39,204 nucleotides of DNA. It comes from Anabaena sp. UHCC 0204 (GTDB lineage Bacteria; Cyanobacteriota; Cyanobacteriia; Cyanobacteriales; Nostocaceae). The translations under genes and the position numbers were made by a program. Below, one piece after another: positions 25,433 through 34,146 of the stretch; position 1 is the first letter of the stretch; each line of letters starts with the position of its first letter. A model generated the notes under the pieces. That model did no database searches. It saw nothing but the letters and a program-made list of their open reading frames with translations, and was not told where the DNA came from. The stretch lies in contig NZ_VIKW01000038.1 of NCBI RefSeq assembly GCF_009711975.1, positions 1-39,204 on the forward strand, given 5' to 3'.

Positions 25433-26089
25433 CTAAGCTGCTACCAATTCCAGTAGCTTTATATTAAAATAAACAAACTCAGTAATTGATTGAGCAGTTT
25501 CACTTTCAGCACCTTCATACTCTGTGACTACCTGCTTCGTCAAAATGTAATAATTTCCAAACTTTTGATATGTATCTCTAAATTTGAGAATGCTGTTAAC
25601 ATCACTTGTTTGCGAATTCCGAAACACCACATCATAGACAGAAGGAATATAACCGGAGTCTGTATCTAGGAATTCCCAAGAATTAATCTCCAAAGCCATC
25701 CGACCCATGACGCGAATTTCTTGGCATATTTTTTGATTATGGATTTGATAGTGAGAATCAGTAGTTTCACCTTTGACGAAAACCGTGACTGTATCTGCTG
25801 TCTCACTTAAACTAAATTCATGTTGACTGTAAGCATTTTCAAAATTGCTTCTTTGACAGCGTGTGACTATTTCCTGTAACTGAATATCAATTCCTGCTTC
25901 TATTTGTTTATCTGCAACTCCTGTAATTTCTATATTCAAGCTACGGTCAATCTGAATTTTACCGTTGTAAACTTCATCTTCCTGTAGCAGTTGCACATCG
26001 GCAGCATAACCAGGAAAGTTTTCATCCCAAGTGTAGCGACTTTCGTAAGCAGTTTGGAATATAATTCCTGCTGTTGACTGAATTGCCAT
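25433..26089 (-). CDS. DUF3386 family protein
   Basis: A 218-residue protein matching cyanobacterial DUF3386 proteins, whose function is unknown. Recognisable parts are the N-terminal FQTAYESRYTWDENFPGY, the strand ADVQLLQEDEVYNGKIQIDRSLNIEITG, and the C-terminal block FGNYYILTKQVVT...ITEFVYFNIKLLEL. No signal peptide, cysteine motif or catalytic motif is evident. The fold looks beta-rich and soluble. It is divergent from the haemagglutinin-like gene and the nearest gene on its own strand is the Nfu gene; co-transcription is uncertain because a composite repeat lies between them. Confidence 0.75.
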   Translation of the reverse strand: MAIQSTAGIIFQTAYESRYTWDENFPGYAADVQLLQEDEVYNGKIQIDRSLNIEITGVADKQIEAGIDIQLQEIVTRCQRSNFENAYSQHEFSLSETADTVTVFVKGETTDSHYQIHNQKICQEIRVMGRMALEINSWEFLDTDSGYIPSVYDVVFRNSQTSDVNSILKFRDTYQKFGNYYILTKQVVTEYEGAESETAQSITEFVYFNIKLLELVAA

Positions 26090-26455
26090 ATAACCACTTT
26101 GACTGCACTTTTCTAACAGTTTAATTCAAAGTTGATAATTCCTATACAAAATATATTCTTGTTTTGGCGATCGCCTTCAATAATTTTGACTTTGGCACAA
26201 CAATACCGTTCAAGTCTAACTCCAATATAGCACAAACTCGAACTATGTCAATAATCAATCGCCCAAATGTTGAAACTTCGTTAAATTATTGACGATGTTC
26301 TCAATAACTCTGAGAATTACCCCAGGCTTATTGAGAATGAACTATTTTGCTGGATAACCTATTTGAAAAACTTATTGATCTAGAAAACCTCTGTAAGTGT
26401 ACTAAAATGTTGGTTTCAGGGAATACTGAGAAATTATCCCAAAGTTGATCTAAAT
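26090..26455. other. Divergent DUF3386/haemagglutinin intergenic region (366 bases)
   Basis: No gene is visible. It should contain the promoters of both divergent genes. It holds one HIP1 octamer near 26167 and a perfect ten-base palindrome at 26298-26337. The rest is AT-rich without recognised motifs. Confidence 0.55.
26298..26337. promoter_or_regulatory. Inverted repeat TTCTCAATAA in a divergent promoter region
   Basis: TTCTCAATAA (26298-26307) and its exact complement TTATTGAGAA (26328-26337) are separated by 20 bases, with a related TGAGAATTA in between. The site is about 118 bases before the haemagglutinin start. It could be an operator or a transcript hairpin; no matching regulator is identified. 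Confidence 0.35.
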
Positions 26456-29400
26456 ATGAAAATTCAGCATCTCATTCATCACTTCAAACTCGCTTTATTC
26501 CTGATTTTGGGAACACTAACGACAGAACAAGAACTTTACGCACAATTAGTGCCTGATAATACATTACCAACAAATTCCGTTGTCATGTCTATTGATGAAC
26601 TCAATAAACTTATAGAAGGTGGGACAATTAATGGTGCAAATTTATTTCACAGTTTTGCAGAATTTAATGTCAGTGAAAATGGCAGTGTATATTTTCATAA
26701 TCCCATAGGGATAGATAATATATTAACTCGTGTAACTGGTGGTAATATATCTCATATTTTAGGAACATTAGGAGTAGAGGGAACAGCAAATTTATTTTTA
26801 ATTAATCCTCATGGAATTCATTTTGGTAATAGTGCAAGTTTAGATATTCACGGTTCATTTACAGCGACAACTGCGGATAGTATTAGATTGGGTGAAGATG
26901 GATTATTTAGTGCTGATCTTTCCCAAAATAGTAATTTACTTTCTGTCCAACCAAGTGCATTATTTACGAATGCTTTAAAAAATCAGCAAGCCATTATTAA
27001 TAATCAAGGAAATCTCCAAGTTGATGAGAGCAAAAATATAACTTTATTGGGTGCAAATATAATCAATACAGGGACATTAATCGCACCAGGGGGAATGATT
27101 GAATTAACAGCTACAGAAAATATTTCAATTATAGGAAATATTTCAATTCCAGGAAATATAACTACATCTAGTTTAGATAATGACGCTGGTAATATTGCCA
27201 TTACTTCGGAATTCGGAAATATTGAGATTAGTAATAGTAACTTAATTAGTACATCTTCGATAGAAGATGGTATTAGTAGTGGTAGGGGTGGAGATATAAC
27301 TATTCAAGCCGGAGGAACTGCGATTGATAAACCAGCCATTAGTTTAACTGATACCACAATAGATACAGCAGCTTTTGGTAATAATGGAAAATCAGGAAAT
27401 ATTTTAATTTCTGCAACTAATAATGGAGGAATTAAATTAATAGGAGAAAATCAACAACCGCGAATTTATGCTGATACCTTTGCTAGTGATTCTCAAAATC
27501 AAAATCAACGAACAGGTGGTAATATTAAGATTATTGGTGGGGATATTAATATCAATAATTATATCATAGATAATACAGTTCATAAAAATACCTATGGAAA
27601 TGGTGGTTATATCAAAATTTTCGGTAAAAATATTACTGTTGAGAACAACAGCAAAATTCAAACAAACGTTAAATCTAATGCTATTGGTGACAGTGGTCAT
27701 ATCTATCTACTAGCAGATGATTTTCTTTATTTTCAAGATTCTGAGATTATTGCTAATAATGAATCTGAAGGTGTTGCTGGTAAAGTAGAAATCACAGGTA
27801 ATAAATTAGTATCTTTAACTAAGACTAAAATTAATAGTAGTAGTAAAAATAGTGATGAAGAAAATGGTTTTAGTTATATACAAGTAACATCAGAAATTGG
27901 TTCAATTAATTTAAATTCTGTCACATTTGAGACTAATAACTCTGGTACTTCCTACGCAGGAGATATAGAATTAAATGCTGGTGATACCATTAATATTAAT
28001 AATGAAAGTAGTTTAAATAGTCAGGGTAATTATGGTCGAGTTTTAATTAATAGTCAAAAACTGAATATTGATAATTCCACCTTTAATACCAACAATCCTA
28101 GTAGTGATAGTGATGCTGGTTATATGGAGTTTAAAATCACGGAATTAGCAGAAATTAATAATAGTCAATTTACTAGTAAAGGAAATCTTGGCTATATCTC
28201 TATCGAAAGTTCTAGCGTCGTGATTGATAACTCAATATTTAACACCACAAACAGCAGCGTTGAAAGTGGAGAAAATCAATTAATTCATTCTGGTAATATA
28301 TCAATTAATGCTGAGAATCAAATATCTATTCTTAATCATTCCCAGCTAAATGCTTTTACAGAACGTCAAGGAAATGCAGGTAATATTATTCTCAATTCTC
28401 CCAACGGCTCAATTATTATTAACAATGGTTCTGGATTAAGTAGTAACGTAGAAAAAACAGGAATAGGAACAGGAGGTTATATTGATATAGATACTCAAAA
28501 ATTACAACTTTTGGGAAATTCAGCAATCAAAACATTAGTCCAACCAGGAGGAGAAGGAAACGCCGGAAATATTAATCTCCGAAATTTAAATAGTTTAGAA
28601 ATTAATCATAGTGAAATTTCTGCAACATCTATTGATGGTCTCGCGGGAAGTATTAATATAGATGCTAAAAACTCAATAGAAATTAGAGGAGAAAAAGGTA
28701 TAGCGGTAGAATCCACCGGTCAAGGCGAAGCAGGAAGTTTAAATATTTATACTTCTAACTTTATTATTGCTGATGGTGCGAAAATATCTGCATCTAACAC
28801 AGATGGAGCAGGAGGTAGTATTAATATTTATGCTGATACATTTACAGCCACCAATGGGGGACAATTAATTACGAATACATCTGGTAATGCTAAAGCTGGA
28901 AATATTACTTTACAGGTGAAAGAAAATATTACCCTAGCTGATGCCAATAGTGGCATTTTTGCCAGTACCAATCCTGGTTCTAGTGGTGATAGTGGTAGTA
29001 TTGATATTGACCCCGAAATGTTTATGATTAAAAATGGTGCGGGGATAGGAGTCAATAGTCAAGGTAGTGGCAAAGGTGGAGATATTTATCTACAAGCTGG
29101 GACACTGATATTAGATAATAATGCTTATATTACTGCGGCTACAGCGAGTAATCAAGGTGGAGAAATTAATCTCACTATTAGAGATTTATTATTATTACGT
29201 TATGGTAGTAATATTACTGCTACAGCAGGGAAATCAGGTGCAGGAGGAAATGGGGGAAATATTAATATTAGTGTTCCTTTTATTGTAGCTTTGCCTAGTG
29301 AAAATAGCAATATTACAGCCAATGCTTTTCAAGGAGATGGAGGAAATATCAACATCACTACAAATACTATTTTTGGTTTAAAGTTTCGTGATCAAGAAAC

Positions 29401-29887
29401 TGAATTTAGTGATATTACTGCTTCTTCAAAATTTGGCTTGAGTGGTGAAGTGATAATCAATCGTTTAGATGTTGATCCTGCTCAAGGTTTAGAAGCATTA
29501 TCTACTAATTTAGTTGATGCTTCTAGTCAACTTGCTCAAAGTTGTCAAGGTGGTGGAAAATTAGCACGTCAACAAAATCAATTTATCATTGTCGGGAAAG
29601 GTGGATTACCATCTCAGCCTAGCGATTTATTAACTGGAACAACTCCTTTAGTAGATTTAATAGATCCAGTTTCTACTCAGGAAACAAGTCAAGAAAATAT
29701 TATACCAGTTGTCATTAGTAAAAAGTCAGAAAACAGCACAAATCGGGTATTTCAACAAGTACAAGGATGGGTAATTGCTGATGATGGTAAAGTAATTCTC
29801 ACAGCCGAAGCACAAAAATCAACATTGCAAAATACAGGTTTAAATCATCCTGGTTGTCAAGTTTCTGTGGGAGGACTTACGCAGTAA
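26456..29887 (+). CDS. Filamentous haemagglutinin-like secreted protein (TPS-domain adhesin)
   Basis: A 1143-residue protein with a signal peptide (hydrophobic LALFLILGTL at 12-21, cleavage probably after YAQ at 28-30). The two-partner-secretion domain follows (about 31-160) and shows the haemagglutination-activity signature, with SVVMSIDELN, LTRVTGGN and LFLINPHGIHFG, where NPHG (117-120) stands for the usual NPNG. The rest is a long Asn/Gly/Ser/Ile-rich beta-helix of degenerate repeats such as GNAGNIILNS and GGNINI. The C-terminus has the cyanobacterial end motif with SCQGGG...FIIVGKGGLPSQPSDLL. It is probably exported to the cell surface, but no TpsB transporter gene is in the window. The last codons GLTQ and the stop lie in a MITE-like end (29872-29889). 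Confidence 0.87.
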   Translation: MKIQHLIHHFKLALFLILGTLTTEQELYAQLVPDNTLPTNSVVMSIDELNKLIEGGTINGANLFHSFAEFNVSENGSVYFHNPIGIDNILTRVTGGNISHILGTLGVEGTANLFLINPHGIHFGNSASLDIHGSFTATTADSIRLGEDGLFSADLSQNSNLLSVQPSALFTNALKNQQAIINNQGNLQVDESKNITLLGANIINTGTLIAPGGMIELTATENISIIGNISIPGNITTSSLDNDAGNIAITSEFGNIEISNSNLISTSSIEDGISSGRGGDITIQAGGTAIDKPAISLTDTTIDTAAFGNNGKSGNILISATNNGGIKLIGENQQPRIYADTFASDSQNQNQRTGGNIKIIGGDININNYIIDNTVHKNTYGNGGYIKIFGKNITVENNSKIQTNVKSNAIGDSGHIYLLADDFLYFQDSEIIANNESEGVAGKVEITGNKLVSLTKTKINSSSKNSDEENGFSYIQVTSEIGSINLNSVTFETNNSGTSYAGDIELNAGDTININNESSLNSQGNYGRVLINSQKLNIDNSTFNTNNPSSDSDAGYMEFKITELAEINNSQFTSKGNLGYISIESSSVVIDNSIFNTTNSSVESGENQLIHSGNISINAENQISILNHSQLNAFTERQGNAGNIILNSPNGSIIINNGSGLSSNVEKTGIGTGGYIDIDTQKLQLLGNSAIKTLVQPGGEGNAGNINLRNLNSLEINHSEISATSIDGLAGSINIDAKNSIEIRGEKGIAVESTGQGEAGSLNIYTSNFIIADGAKISASNTDGAGGSINIYADTFTATNGGQLITNTSGNAKAGNITLQVKENITLADANSGIFASTNPGSSGDSGSIDIDPEMFMIKNGAGIGVNSQGSGKGGDIYLQAGTLILDNNAYITAATASNQGGEINLTIRDLLLLRYGSNITATAGKSGAGGNGGNINISVPFIVALPSENSNITANAFQGDGGNINITTNTIFGLKFRDQETEFSDITASSKFGLSGEVIINRLDVDPAQGLEALSTNLVDASSQLAQSCQGGGKLARQQNQFIIVGKGGLPSQPSDLLTGTTPLVDLIDPVSTQETSQENIIPVVISKKSENSTNRVFQQVQGWVIADDGKVILTAEAQKSTLQNTGLNHPGCQVSVGGLTQ

Positions 29888-29889
29888 CT
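29872..29889. mobile_element. Solo end of the AGGACTTACGCAA element
   Basis: AGGACTTACGCAGTAACT matches the left end of the element at 22591-22690 (AGGACTTACGCAATAACT) at 17 of 18 positions. No matching right end is visible downstream. It overlaps the last codons and the stop codon of the haemagglutinin-like gene, so that gene's end appears to have been set by an insertion or its remnant. Confidence 0.5.
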
Positions 29890-30026
29890 AGGAAATGTAA
29901 AGGTAATTCATGAATTACCACAACGATAAATAGAGATTTCACGTAATTTTTTTCTATTTCCTGTCACCTGTAACCTCAGATTGGGCAATAATACTACATT
30001 TTAAAGATGTGAAGACCGATCCAGCT

Positions 30027-30092
30027 ATGACCCCAGATATTTTTACAATGATGTTATTAGACAAAATTATTCTAAAAGCCTATGCAGCCTAA
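30027..30092 (+). other. Possible 21-codon upstream frame overlapping the clpB start
   Basis: ATG at 30027 opens a frame of 21 codons that ends with TAA at 30090-30092, eight bases past the first base of the clpB ATG (30082) and in a different frame. The peptide would be mixed hydrophobic and basic, with [10 protein letters not shown] inside. It could couple translation to clpB, but a frame of this size can arise by chance and no strong ribosome site is seen. Confidence 0.2.
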
Positions 30093-32700
30093 TAACCCCA
30101 ATCAATTTACAGAAAAAGCCTGGGAAGCGATCGCTCAAACCCCCGATATCGCTAAACAGTACCACCAACAGCAACTAGAAAGTGAACACCTGATGAAAGG
30201 GTTGCTAGAGCAGGAAGGACTGGCCAGTGCGATTTTTACCAAAGCCGGTGCAAATCTGCAAAAAGTCCGCGATCGCACAGAGCAATTTATTCAACGTCAA
30301 CCCAAGGTATCTGGAACTAGCACTTCTGTTTATTTAGGGCGAAGTTTAGATACACTGTTAGATCGGGCAGAAAAATATCGTCAAGAATTTAAAGACGAAT
30401 ATATTTCTATTGAACATTTACTGCTGGGTTACGCCAAAGATGACCGTTTTGGTAAAGGTCTCATCCAGGAATTTGGTTTAGATGAAAACAAACTCAAAAA
30501 TATTATTAAAGAAATTCGGGGGAATCAAAAAGTGACAGACCAAAATCCAGAAGGTAAGTATCAATCACTGGAGAAATATGGCCGCGATCTCACAGAAGCC
30601 GCCCGTAAAGGTCAACTAGACCCTGTAATTGGTCGTGATGATGAAATTCGTCGGACGGTGCAAATTCTCTCCCGTCGTACCAAAAATAACCCGGTTTTAA
30701 TTGGTGAACCTGGCGTTGGTAAAACTGCGATCGCTGAAGGTCTAGCACAACGCATAGTAGCAGGTGATGTTCCCCAATCTCTCAAAGATCGGAAATTGAT
30801 TAGTTTGGATATGGGAGCTTTAATTGCCGGAGCAAAATTCCGAGGTGAATTTGAAGAACGGCTCAAAGCAGTATTAAAAGAAGTTACCGAATCTGGCGGA
30901 AATATTGTTTTATTTATTGATGAAATTCATACCGTTGTCGGTGCAGGTGCAACCCAAGGGGCTATGGATGCCGGTAACTTATTAAAGCCGATGTTAGCAC
31001 GGGGTGAGTTACGCTGTATTGGGGCGACAACTTTAGACGAATATCGCAAATATTTGGAAAAAGATGCAGCTTTGGAAAGACGCTTCCAACAAGTTTATGT
31101 AGATCAGCCAAATGTCCAAGATACAATTTCGATTTTACGCGGTTTAAAAGAACGCTATGAAGTTCATCATGGGGTGAGAATTTCTGATAGTTCCCTCGTG
31201 GCTGCGGCTACTCTCTCTAATCGTTATATTAGCGATCGCTTTCTCCCCGACAAAGCCATTGATTTAGTTGATGAAGCCGCTGCTAGACTGAAAATGGAGA
31301 TTACATCCAAACCCGAAGAACTCGACGAAATAGACCGGAAAATTCTCCAATTAGAAATGGAGAAACTCTCCTTACAAAAAGAAATTGATCCTGCTTCCCG
31401 CGAACGTTTAGAAAGATTAGAAAAAGAACTAGCTGACTTCAAAGAAGAACAAAGAACTCTCAGCAGTCAATGGCAATCTGAGAAAGATATTATCACCAAA
31501 ATTCAGTCAATTAAAGAAGAAATTGACCGTGTTAACTTAGAAATTCAACAAACAGAAAGAAACTATGATCTCAACCGGGCTGCGGAATTAAAATATGGCA
31601 TATTAACAGACTTACAGCGAAAATTAGCCGCAGTCGAAAGTGAACTTTCTCAAACCCAAGGCACAGGCAAATCTCTATTACGAGAAGAAGTCACAGAAGC
31701 CGATATTGCCGAAATTATTTCTAAATGGACAGGAATTCCTCTTAATAAATTAGTGGAATCAGAAAAAGACAAACTCTTGCATTTAGAAGATGAATTACAT
31801 CATCGTGTCATCGGTCAACATGAAGCCGTCACCGCTGTAGCTGATGCCATTCAACGTTCTCGCGCTGGACTCTCTGACCCCAACCGTCCCATTGCCAGTT
31901 TTGTCTTCCTCGGTCCAACAGGTGTGGGTAAAACCGAACTCGCTAAAGCCTTAGCAGCCTATATGTTTGACACAGAAGAATCCTTAGTGCGGATTGATAT
32001 GTCCGAATATATGGAGAAACACGCCGTCTCTCGCTTAATTGGTGCGCCTCCCGGATATGTCGGTTATGAAGAAGGAGGACAATTAACCGAAGCCATTCGT
32101 CGTCGTCCCTATGCGGTGATTTTATTCGACGAAATCGAAAAAGCCCACCCTGACGTTTTTAATATATTCCTGCAAATTCTCGATGATGGTAGGGTGACAG
32201 ATGCCCAAGGTCGAACAGTGGACTTTAAAAATAGTATCATTATCATGACCAGTAACATCGGTTCTCAATACATCCTTGATATATCTGGAGATGACACCCG
32301 TTACGATGAAATGCGTAATCGAGTAATGGAAGCAATGCGTAGTAGTTTCCGTCCAGAGTTCTTAAACCGTTTGGATGAACTAATTATTTTCCACAGTTTA
32401 CAAAAATCAGAATTGCGGAATATTGTCCAATTACAAGTAGATAGGTTAAGACAAAGATTGAGTGACAGAAAAATGTCTTTGAAATTATCTAATTCTGCTA
32501 TTGACTTTTTAGCAGAAGTAGGATATGATCCTGTATTTGGTGCAAGACCATTAAAACGAGCTATTCAACGGGAATTAGAAACCCAAATAGCTAAAGCCAT
32601 TTTACGGGGTGACTTTAGCGACGGTGACACCATTTTTGTAGATGTTGAAAATGAGCGTCTTTCCTTTAATCGTTTACCCGCAGAAGTATTTACGAGTTAA
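30082..32700 (+). CDS. clpB: ATP-dependent disaggregase ClpB
   Basis: An 872-residue Hsp100 chaperone that, with DnaK, extracts polypeptides from aggregates in the cytoplasm. The Clp N-domain covers about 1-145. The first AAA module has Walker A GEPGVGKT (208-215) and Walker [15 protein letters not shown]. The ClpB-specific middle coiled coil lies at about 405-530. The second AAA module has Walker A GPTGVGKT (611-618) and [16 protein letters not shown]. The absence of a ClpP-binding loop fits ClpB rather than ClpA/C. The length equals that of cyanobacterial ClpB. No CIRCE operator is seen upstream. The hairpin at 32749-32777 is a likely terminator. Confidence 0.96.
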   Translation: MQPNNPNQFTEKAWEAIAQTPDIAKQYHQQQLESEHLMKGLLEQEGLASAIFTKAGANLQKVRDRTEQFIQRQPKVSGTSTSVYLGRSLDTLLDRAEKYRQEFKDEYISIEHLLLGYAKDDRFGKGLIQEFGLDENKLKNIIKEIRGNQKVTDQNPEGKYQSLEKYGRDLTEAARKGQLDPVIGRDDEIRRTVQILSRRTKNNPVLIGEPGVGKTAIAEGLAQRIVAGDVPQSLKDRKLISLDMGALIAGAKFRGEFEERLKAVLKEVTESGGNIVLFIDEIHTVVGAGATQGAMDAGNLLKPMLARGELRCIGATTLDEYRKYLEKDAALERRFQQVYVDQPNVQDTISILRGLKERYEVHHGVRISDSSLVAAATLSNRYISDRFLPDKAIDLVDEAAARLKMEITSKPEELDEIDRKILQLEMEKLSLQKEIDPASRERLERLEKELADFKEEQRTLSSQWQSEKDIITKIQSIKEEIDRVNLEIQQTERNYDLNRAAELKYGILTDLQRKLAAVESELSQTQGTGKSLLREEVTEADIAEIISKWTGIPLNKLVESEKDKLLHLEDELHHRVIGQHEAVTAVADAIQRSRAGLSDPNRPIASFVFLGPTGVGKTELAKALAAYMFDTEESLVRIDMSEYMEKHAVSRLIGAPPGYVGYEEGGQLTEAIRRRPYAVILFDEIEKAHPDVFNIFLQILDDGRVTDAQGRTVDFKNSIIIMTSNIGSQYILDISGDDTRYDEMRNRVMEAMRSSFRPEFLNRLDELIIFHSLQKSELRNIVQLQVDRLRQRLSDRKMSLKLSNSAIDFLAEVGYDPVFGARPLKRAIQRELETQIAKAILRGDFSDGDTIFVDVENERLSFNRLPAEVFTS

Positions 32701-32748
32701 TTGCTTGACAATAGGGAATAAGAAGAAGATATTTCCTAATCATCATCT

Positions 32749-32777
32749 GTAGAGGCGTTTCCGTGGAACGTCTCTAC
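32749..32777 (+). terminator. GTAGAG hairpin after clpB
   Basis: GTAGAGGCGTTT (32749-32760) pairs with GAACGTCTCTAC (32766-32777), twelve base pairs including two G-U pairs, with a five-base loop. It lies 48 bases after the clpB stop codon. It belongs to the same palindromic family as 22524-22560. Confidence 0.55.
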
Positions 32778-32828
32778 GATAAAAGGTTTAATTTCAGTTT
32801 TTATTAAATTTTTAATTCCGAGAAAGCG

Positions 32829-32942
32829 GTACTATAGCGGTATGCACTTGAGTGAGATACAGTCAGCCAATTGCAAACCCTGTAGGGGCGCAGGGTCTGC
32901 GCCCTAAATTGTATTGCATCCTACCGATAACCGCTATAGTAC
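32829..32942. mobile_element. MITE-like element with GTACTATAGCGGT ends
   Basis: A 114-base element with perfect 13-base inverted ends, GTACTATAGCGGT (32829-32841) and ACCGCTATAGTAC (32930-32942). Inside is a GGGCGCAG...CTGCGCCC hairpin (about 32885-32904) of the kind seen next to thiL. It encodes no protein. It lies between convergent clpB and the nucleotidyltransferase-like gene. Confidence 0.65.
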
Positions 32943-32998
32943 ACAACGGCGTAAATAAACCAACCATTAAGAATTCTCAAAAAGCTTGTGTTATCTGC

Positions 32999-33028
32999 TT
33001 TTTTAATTTTTAATTTTTAATTTTTAAT
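32999..33028. repeat. TTTTTAA short tandem repeat
   Basis: Four to five copies of TTTTTAA overlap the 3' end of the nucleotidyltransferase-like gene, whose stop codon is at 33017-33019. The last few residues (GGIKN) are encoded by the edge of this repeat and an adjacent CCGCCCTGCGG palindrome, so the true C-terminus may have been altered. Confidence 0.55.
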
Positions 33029-34144
33029 TCCGCCCTGCGGTACTAGCCTTTTTATGCCTTTAATCATTGCATGATATGGAATTTGCCACGAATTTTCTAA
33101 CCCCCAAAGATATTGTAGATACTTAGTAAAGCCTAAAAAATTTGATTTCCCATTTTCATCAGATACCATTCTTACATATTGGTAATATCTCAAATTTAAA
33201 CGATCTAATACGCTATTATTCTCCTTCCTCATAATCTGATATTCACGATCTTCAAAGTTAGAAATGGGTAAATTGATTATCTGCGTCAAAATTGAAGATG
33301 GGATAGAAATATTTAAAATTTCCTGTAAAGCCGTGAGCAGATTTTTTAGTCCCCAAACAAAGCGGTATTCTTGGGCTTTGATAACTAACTGATTCCAGTC
33401 AATTTGATTTTCTGAAGCATTGATAATAATTGCAGCATCAGCTAGTTTATTACTTGACATAGCCTGATTTTTTAACCCTGCACAAATATACAATAACTGA
33501 TATGTTGGATTTAAAATATTTATTTCTAATTCACCCAATTGAGTAATTATTATATTTTCCCAAAAATCATGTTCAGCTTTTTCTGAAAAGCCATCTGCGA
33601 ATAAATGCCACCGCAAAATCAAAAATTGATTGGCACTGTTTTTAAATCCTATCGCTTGGGAAAATAGTAAAATTTCTTGAGGTATCTTTCCTGTCGCTTC
33701 CCAACCAAGATTTTGCAATAAATTAATCCCCATTAAAGCATCTGAGGAATGAATCAATAATTCTAAATTAGGCATCATTCGTAATCCATTATCGTGGTAA
33801 TAATGGAGATTTAACGCGGCATCTTTAAGTAATAGAGTTTTAATTCCCTTTTCTGAAAAAGACTGTAAAATTGGGGCAATGGCTTGAAATAAAACTTGAT
33901 TTTCTACCCAAGTGCGTCGGTAAACTCCCTTCAGTCTTCCTATATGCACATCTATCACTTCCTGTGCAGATAAATTGCGATAAAGTAAAGGCAATAAACG
34001 ATAAGATTCAGTATCTAAATCTTCAATATCAACAGTCTCTCTCCATTGCTTCCAGGAATCAAACCCCGCTTCTTCTGATAAGAATGCTGCTTGCAAAAGC
34101 AATTTTTTCTCGTTAGTAAGTCCAGAATTTTCTTGATTATTCAT
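33017..34144 (-). CDS. PF14907-like nucleotidyltransferase family protein with altered active site
   Basis: A 375-residue protein resembling the uncharacterised nucleotidyltransferase family PF14907, found beside lasso-peptide and other peptide-modification genes. Matching parts are ILQSFSEKGIKTLLLKDAAL, YYHDNGLRMMPNLELLI (115-131), LLQNLGWEA and the RWHLF strand. Family members I recall read KGAAL and RPMSDIDLLV at these sites. Here the glycine after K107 is D108, and the two metal-binding aspartates appear as N126 and E128. Ordinary two-metal catalysis is therefore doubtful; it may be an altered enzyme or a binding subunit. It is the last gene of the seven-gene minus-strand run, starting two bases from the SMP-30-like stop codon. 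The C-terminus runs into a TTTTTAA repeat. Confidence 0.75.
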   Translation of the reverse strand: MNNQENSGLTNEKKLLLQAAFLSEEAGFDSWKQWRETVDIEDLDTESYRLLPLLYRNLSAQEVIDVHIGRLKGVYRRTWVENQVLFQAIAPILQSFSEKGIKTLLLKDAALNLHYYHDNGLRMMPNLELLIHSSDALMGINLLQNLGWEATGKIPQEILLFSQAIGFKNSANQFLILRWHLFADGFSEKAEHDFWENIIITQLGELEINILNPTYQLLYICAGLKNQAMSSNKLADAAIIINASENQIDWNQLVIKAQEYRFVWGLKNLLTALQEILNISIPSSILTQIINLPISNFEDREYQIMRKENNSVLDRLNLRYYQYVRMVSDENGKSNFLGFTKYLQYLWGLENSWQIPYHAMIKGIKRLVPQGGIKN

Positions 34145-34146
34145 GA

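Noticed and set aside
29888-30081. CIRCE heat-shock operator upstream of clpB
   Set aside because: I looked for the TTAGCACTC/GAGTGCTAA pair and did not find it.
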